Origin: Gammaproteobacteria bacterium
GTDB taxonomy: Bacteria; Pseudomonadota; Gammaproteobacteria; JAGOUU01
Assembly: GCA_018061105.1 (NCBI GenBank)
Contig: JAGOUU010000010.1
Coordinates: 1 to 40,345 of the forward strand
DNA length: 40,345 bases
Reading direction: 5' to 3'
The notes beneath the pieces are model-generated. The model saw nothing but the letters and a program-made list of their open reading frames with translations, searched no databases and was not told the DNA's origin. This document shows, in pieces, positions 37,985 through 40,345 of this stretch. The position numbers were made by a program, and so were the translations under genes. How positions within the stretch are numbered: the first letter of the stretch is position 1; every line of letters starts with the position of its first letter.

Positions 37985-37993
37985 TGATAGAAT
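37985..37993 (+). promoter_or_regulatory. Possible extended -10 promoter of the mevalonate genes
   Basis: TGATAGAAT matches TGnTATAAT except for one base and lies 39 bases before the HMG-CoA reductase start. No good -35 is visible. The 105-base gap 37927-38031 holds nothing else I can assign. Confidence 0.35.
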
Positions 37994-38031
37994 CTAAGGG
38001 GTTAAAGTTAGTGAGTAAAGGGTTTTAGAAT

Positions 38032-39081
38032 ATGTTAGAGTATGCCGCCGTCCCGCTACAATGGGTTGGACCTGTTTTATTAAAAGACGAATATGATCAA
38101 TCTCGTACAGAAGAAGTCTATCTTCCGTTGGCTACCTATGAATCGCCTTTGTGGCCATCAACTAATCGTGGCGCGAAAGTTACAAGATTAGCCGGTGGGT
38201 TAAATACTACTTTAGTTCAGGATCAAATGACTCGCTCGATTGCTTTAGAGGCTAAATCAGGGATTATAGCCAATAAAATTTGTCATGAGTTAAATCAACG
38301 ATTACCTGATTTGGCTGAAGTCGTAGCTTGTTCTAGCAGCTTTGCTAAACTGCTAAGACTGGATACCCAGATTTATGGCCGAGTAATCTATTTAAGATTT
38401 GCCATGGATACTGCTGATGCTTCGGGCCATAACATGGTAACTAAAGCTGCTGATCATCTACTAGAATGGGCGCTGCACCAATATCCGGAGCTTAAACATA
38501 TCTCAGTCTCAGGTAATTATTGCGTTGATAAAAAAGTCTCGGCTGTAAACGGAATATTAGGCAGGGGTAAAAGTATTATCGCTGATTGTGTCGTTCCAAG
38601 AGAGCATTGTCTAAGTATATTAAAAACAACACCTGAGCAGATTGTCGATTTACATGTTAAAAAAAATCTTATGGGCGGTATCATAGCCGGTAGTTTACGT
38701 ACAGCTAACGCGCATTTTGCCAATATGCTTTTAGCTTTTTATTTAGCCACTGGTCAAGATGCTGCTAATATAGTTGAGGGTTCACAAGGAATGGTTCAAG
38801 CAGAATTAGAAGGTGAGGATTTATATTTTTCTGTCACATTACCTAATATCATCGTTGGTACCATTGGAAATGGCAAGCATCATGCTTTTGTCAAAGATAA
38901 TCTAGAACGTCTTGGCTGTTTAATAGACAATAAACCAGGAGTGAATGCACAACGGCTAGCTCGTTGTGTTGCGGCAGCAGTCTGGTGTGGAGAAATTTCG
39001 TTATTAGCCGCCCAGACTAATCCGGGTGAGTTAATGCGAAGTCATTTTGCTATGGAGCGTAATAGCAGTATCAATGTCTAG
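38032..39081 (+). CDS. mvaA: Hydroxymethylglutaryl-CoA reductase, class I type
   Basis: Reduces HMG-CoA to mevalonate with NAD(P)H, the committed step of the mevalonate pathway. All four catalytic residues are in context: Glu in ATYESPLWPSTNRGAK, Lys in CVDKKVSAVNG, Asp in ATGQDAANIVEGS, His in RSHFAMER. GRGKSIIADCVVP and the dimer motif DASGHNMVTKA place it nearer the class I (eukaryote/archaea-like) form than the MvaA class II form, although the DAMGxN motif is changed to DASGHN. It is soluble, with no membrane anchor. The gene overlaps mevalonate kinase by 8 bases. The symbol follows common bacterial usage. Confidence 0.93.
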   Translation: MLEYAAVPLQWVGPVLLKDEYDQSRTEEVYLPLATYESPLWPSTNRGAKVTRLAGGLNTTLVQDQMTRSIALEAKSGIIANKICHELNQRLPDLAEVVACSSSFAKLLRLDTQIYGRVIYLRFAMDTADASGHNMVTKAADHLLEWALHQYPELKHISVSGNYCVDKKVSAVNGILGRGKSIIADCVVPREHCLSILKTTPEQIVDLHVKKNLMGGIIAGSLRTANAHFANMLLAFYLATGQDAANIVEGSQGMVQAELEGEDLYFSVTLPNIIVGTIGNGKHHAFVKDNLERLGCLIDNKPGVNAQRLARCVAAAVWCGEISLLAAQTNPGELMRSHFAMERNSSINV

Positions 39082-40132
39082 ATCGAACAATTTAGCAGTT
39101 TCGGTAGCAGCAAAAGCTCCAGCTAAGTTAATCATATCTGGTGAGCATGCTGTTGTTTATGGTCATCCATCAATTGCAATAGCAGTTGATTTATACGCAA
39201 TTAGTACGGTATCGTACAGTAATAATAAGCAAAATTTACTAGGATTTGATTTTGCTAATTTAAAATATACCGCTAAACATACGATTAATACTTTAAGCAA
39301 ATTAAAAGACAGGGCTTATTTGGATTATCAAAGATTCTTAAGTGGTGAATGCAGTATTCGTGAAGTTTTAAATAAGCCCTTTGAGTTATTACAATTCGCT
39401 GTTTCTCATTTTCTTGATCGCTTAAATATAGCTCTACCTGGCGGGATAGATCTTAAAACGCACTCGAATATTCCTGTCGGCTGTGGCATGGGATCATCAG
39501 CTGCGACTATATTAAGTTTACTGTACGCTGTGGGTAATCTATTAGATTTAAAATTAACCAAAGATAAATATATTGAATTAAGCCGTGAAGCGGAAAATTT
39601 GCAGCATGGTAAATCAAGCGGATTAGATTTGCATTTGACCGCTTTAGGTGGCGGCATGCGTTATCAAAACGGAAAGTTTACTCCCATTAATGTTCATACT
39701 AATAATTTATATTTAATTCATACAGGCAGGCCTGTCGTGACAACAGGCCAATGTGTCCAAACTGTAAAAAAACATTTTGAAAATATAAATAATATAGGCC
39801 ACTCTTTTGCAGAAGTAACATTAAGCTTAGAGCAAGAATTATTAAACAATAATCTATCAGAAATAATTTTATTGATGCGAGAAAATCATAAGTTATTAAA
39901 TTACATTGGCGTTGTTCCAGAGAAGGTTAATAATTTTATAACTAATATTGAAGCTAATTGTGGCGCTGCCAAAATATGTGGTGCAGGAGCAGTTGCTGGC
40001 GATCAAGCTGGAGCTGTGCTAGCTATTTGTCCTGATTTTACTAGCATAGATTATTTACGTAATTTAAGTGCAACAATGGGCTACACTATGCAATCAGTTA
40101 CTGTAGATAATTATGGCATCAGAATTTTATAA
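39074..40132 (+). CDS. mvk: Mevalonate kinase (GHMP kinase family)
   Basis: Phosphorylates mevalonate with ATP, next in the pathway after HMG-CoA reductase. The N-terminus AAKAPAKLIISGEHAVVYGHPSIA and the GHMP ATP loop PVGCGMGSSAA are clear, with the catalytic Asp region GKSSGLDLHLTALGGGM and the C-terminal KICGAGAVAGDQAGAVLA. I place the start at ATG 39074 (MSRSNN), overlapping the reductase gene by 8 bases; a TTG at 39047 would add nine residues and is less likely. Length 352 suits the family. Its end overlaps the next open frame by 20 bases. Confidence 0.9.
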   Translation: MSRSNNLAVSVAAKAPAKLIISGEHAVVYGHPSIAIAVDLYAISTVSYSNNKQNLLGFDFANLKYTAKHTINTLSKLKDRAYLDYQRFLSGECSIREVLNKPFELLQFAVSHFLDRLNIALPGGIDLKTHSNIPVGCGMGSSAATILSLLYAVGNLLDLKLTKDKYIELSREAENLQHGKSSGLDLHLTALGGGMRYQNGKFTPINVHTNNLYLIHTGRPVVTTGQCVQTVKKHFENINNIGHSFAEVTLSLEQELLNNNLSEIILLMRENHKLLNYIGVVPEKVNNFITNIEANCGAAKICGAGAVAGDQAGAVLAICPDFTSIDYLRNLSATMGYTMQSVTVDNYGIRIL

Positions 40133-40345
40133 AAAAATAACGGCAAGTTGTCCTGGTAGTTTAATGATTATGGGCGAACATGCTGTTCTGGATGGTTCAT
40201 CTGCTGTAGTGGCCGCTATTGATAAATATTTAACTGTAGAGTTAACTGTCGAAAGTAAAGTGAACGCTGATAAATCATCTAATTTTACTATAAGAACTGA
40301 AAAAGATTCTGAAAAATTAATTTTTATATCAGAGCTAGATAATAG
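40113..40345 (+). CDS. Second GHMP kinase, 5' part (cut by the window edge)
   Basis: An open frame from ATG 40113 runs to the right edge (77 codons and more). Its start, ITASCPGSLMIMGEHAVLDG, is the N-terminal GHMP-kinase motif, followed by SSAVVAAIDKYLTVEL. It overlaps mevalonate kinase by 20 bases, as in other tightly packed parts of the window. By position the likely roles are phosphomevalonate kinase or a second mevalonate kinase-like enzyme. It does not look like diphosphomevalonate decarboxylase, whose start is different. The ATP loop is beyond the edge. Confidence 0.8.
   Translation, partial: MASEFYKKITASCPGSLMIMGEHAVLDGSSAVVAAIDKYLTVELTVESKVNADKSSNFTIRTEKDSEKLIFISELDN

Noticed and set aside
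39047-39073. TTG start for mevalonate kinase, adding nine residues
   Set aside because: The ATG at 39074 gives the family-like start, and an 8-base overlap matches other junctions in the window.

Overview
The window is AT-rich bacterial DNA with nearly gap-free coding and many 4-20 nt gene overlaps. It most likely comes from a gammaproteobacterium of the Legionellales (Coxiella/Legionella/Rickettsiella-like). Three things suggest this: gammaproteobacterial gene orders (waaG-waaP-LPS kinase; glyA-nrdR and ribD-ribE-ribB-ribH-nusB-thiL-pgpA), genes of the mevalonate route to isoprenoids (idi, class I HMG-CoA reductase, GHMP kinases), which is unusual for gammaproteobacteria but known from Coxiella and Legionella, and a giant eukaryote-like protein. 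The lineage is an inference from gene content.

Layout. 1-82: the 3' end (domains V and VI) of a group II intron running off the left edge. 83-7440: an extended -10 promoter beside the intron end, then an envelope operon: CHCC zinc-finger protein, waaG, waaP, a double-kinase LPS protein, wbpP-type epimerase, CDF metal exporter, rmuC and a small membrane protein. 7441-13527: a tripartite RND efflux operon (lipoprotein adaptor, HAE1 pump, outer-membrane lipoprotein) behind a perfect -35 box embedded in an inverted repeat. 13568-15247 (minus): ettA. 15348-17474: a membrane protein with degenerate GGDEF and intact EAL domains. 17508-19237: glyA-nrdR.

19238-31927 is an accessory block of about 12.7 kb sitting where nrdR and ribD are normally neighbours. 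It holds hmp and nsrR, divergent across a 31-bp palindrome that fits the NsrR operator; a secreted trypsin/V8-like serine protease; and a 3195-residue protein resembling the eukaryotic DUF3638/DUF3645 giant proteins, with helicase-like ATPase motifs and C-terminal membrane segments.

31928-36829 is the riboflavin-nusB-thiL-pgpA operon. It continues without a gap into idi and thpR, and after a short promoter region into HMG-CoA reductase, mevalonate kinase and a second GHMP kinase cut by the right edge. FMN and thiamine diphosphate synthesis, phospholipid synthesis and isoprenoid supply are thus packed together. The best leads are the giant DUF3638-like protein with its protease neighbour in a broken housekeeping operon, the hmp/nsrR operator, the RND operator, and recurring (AYTAAT)n hexanucleotide expansions inside genes. 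No stretch longer than about 220 bases lacks a gene. I saw no tRNA, rRNA, CRISPR array or complete insertion sequence.
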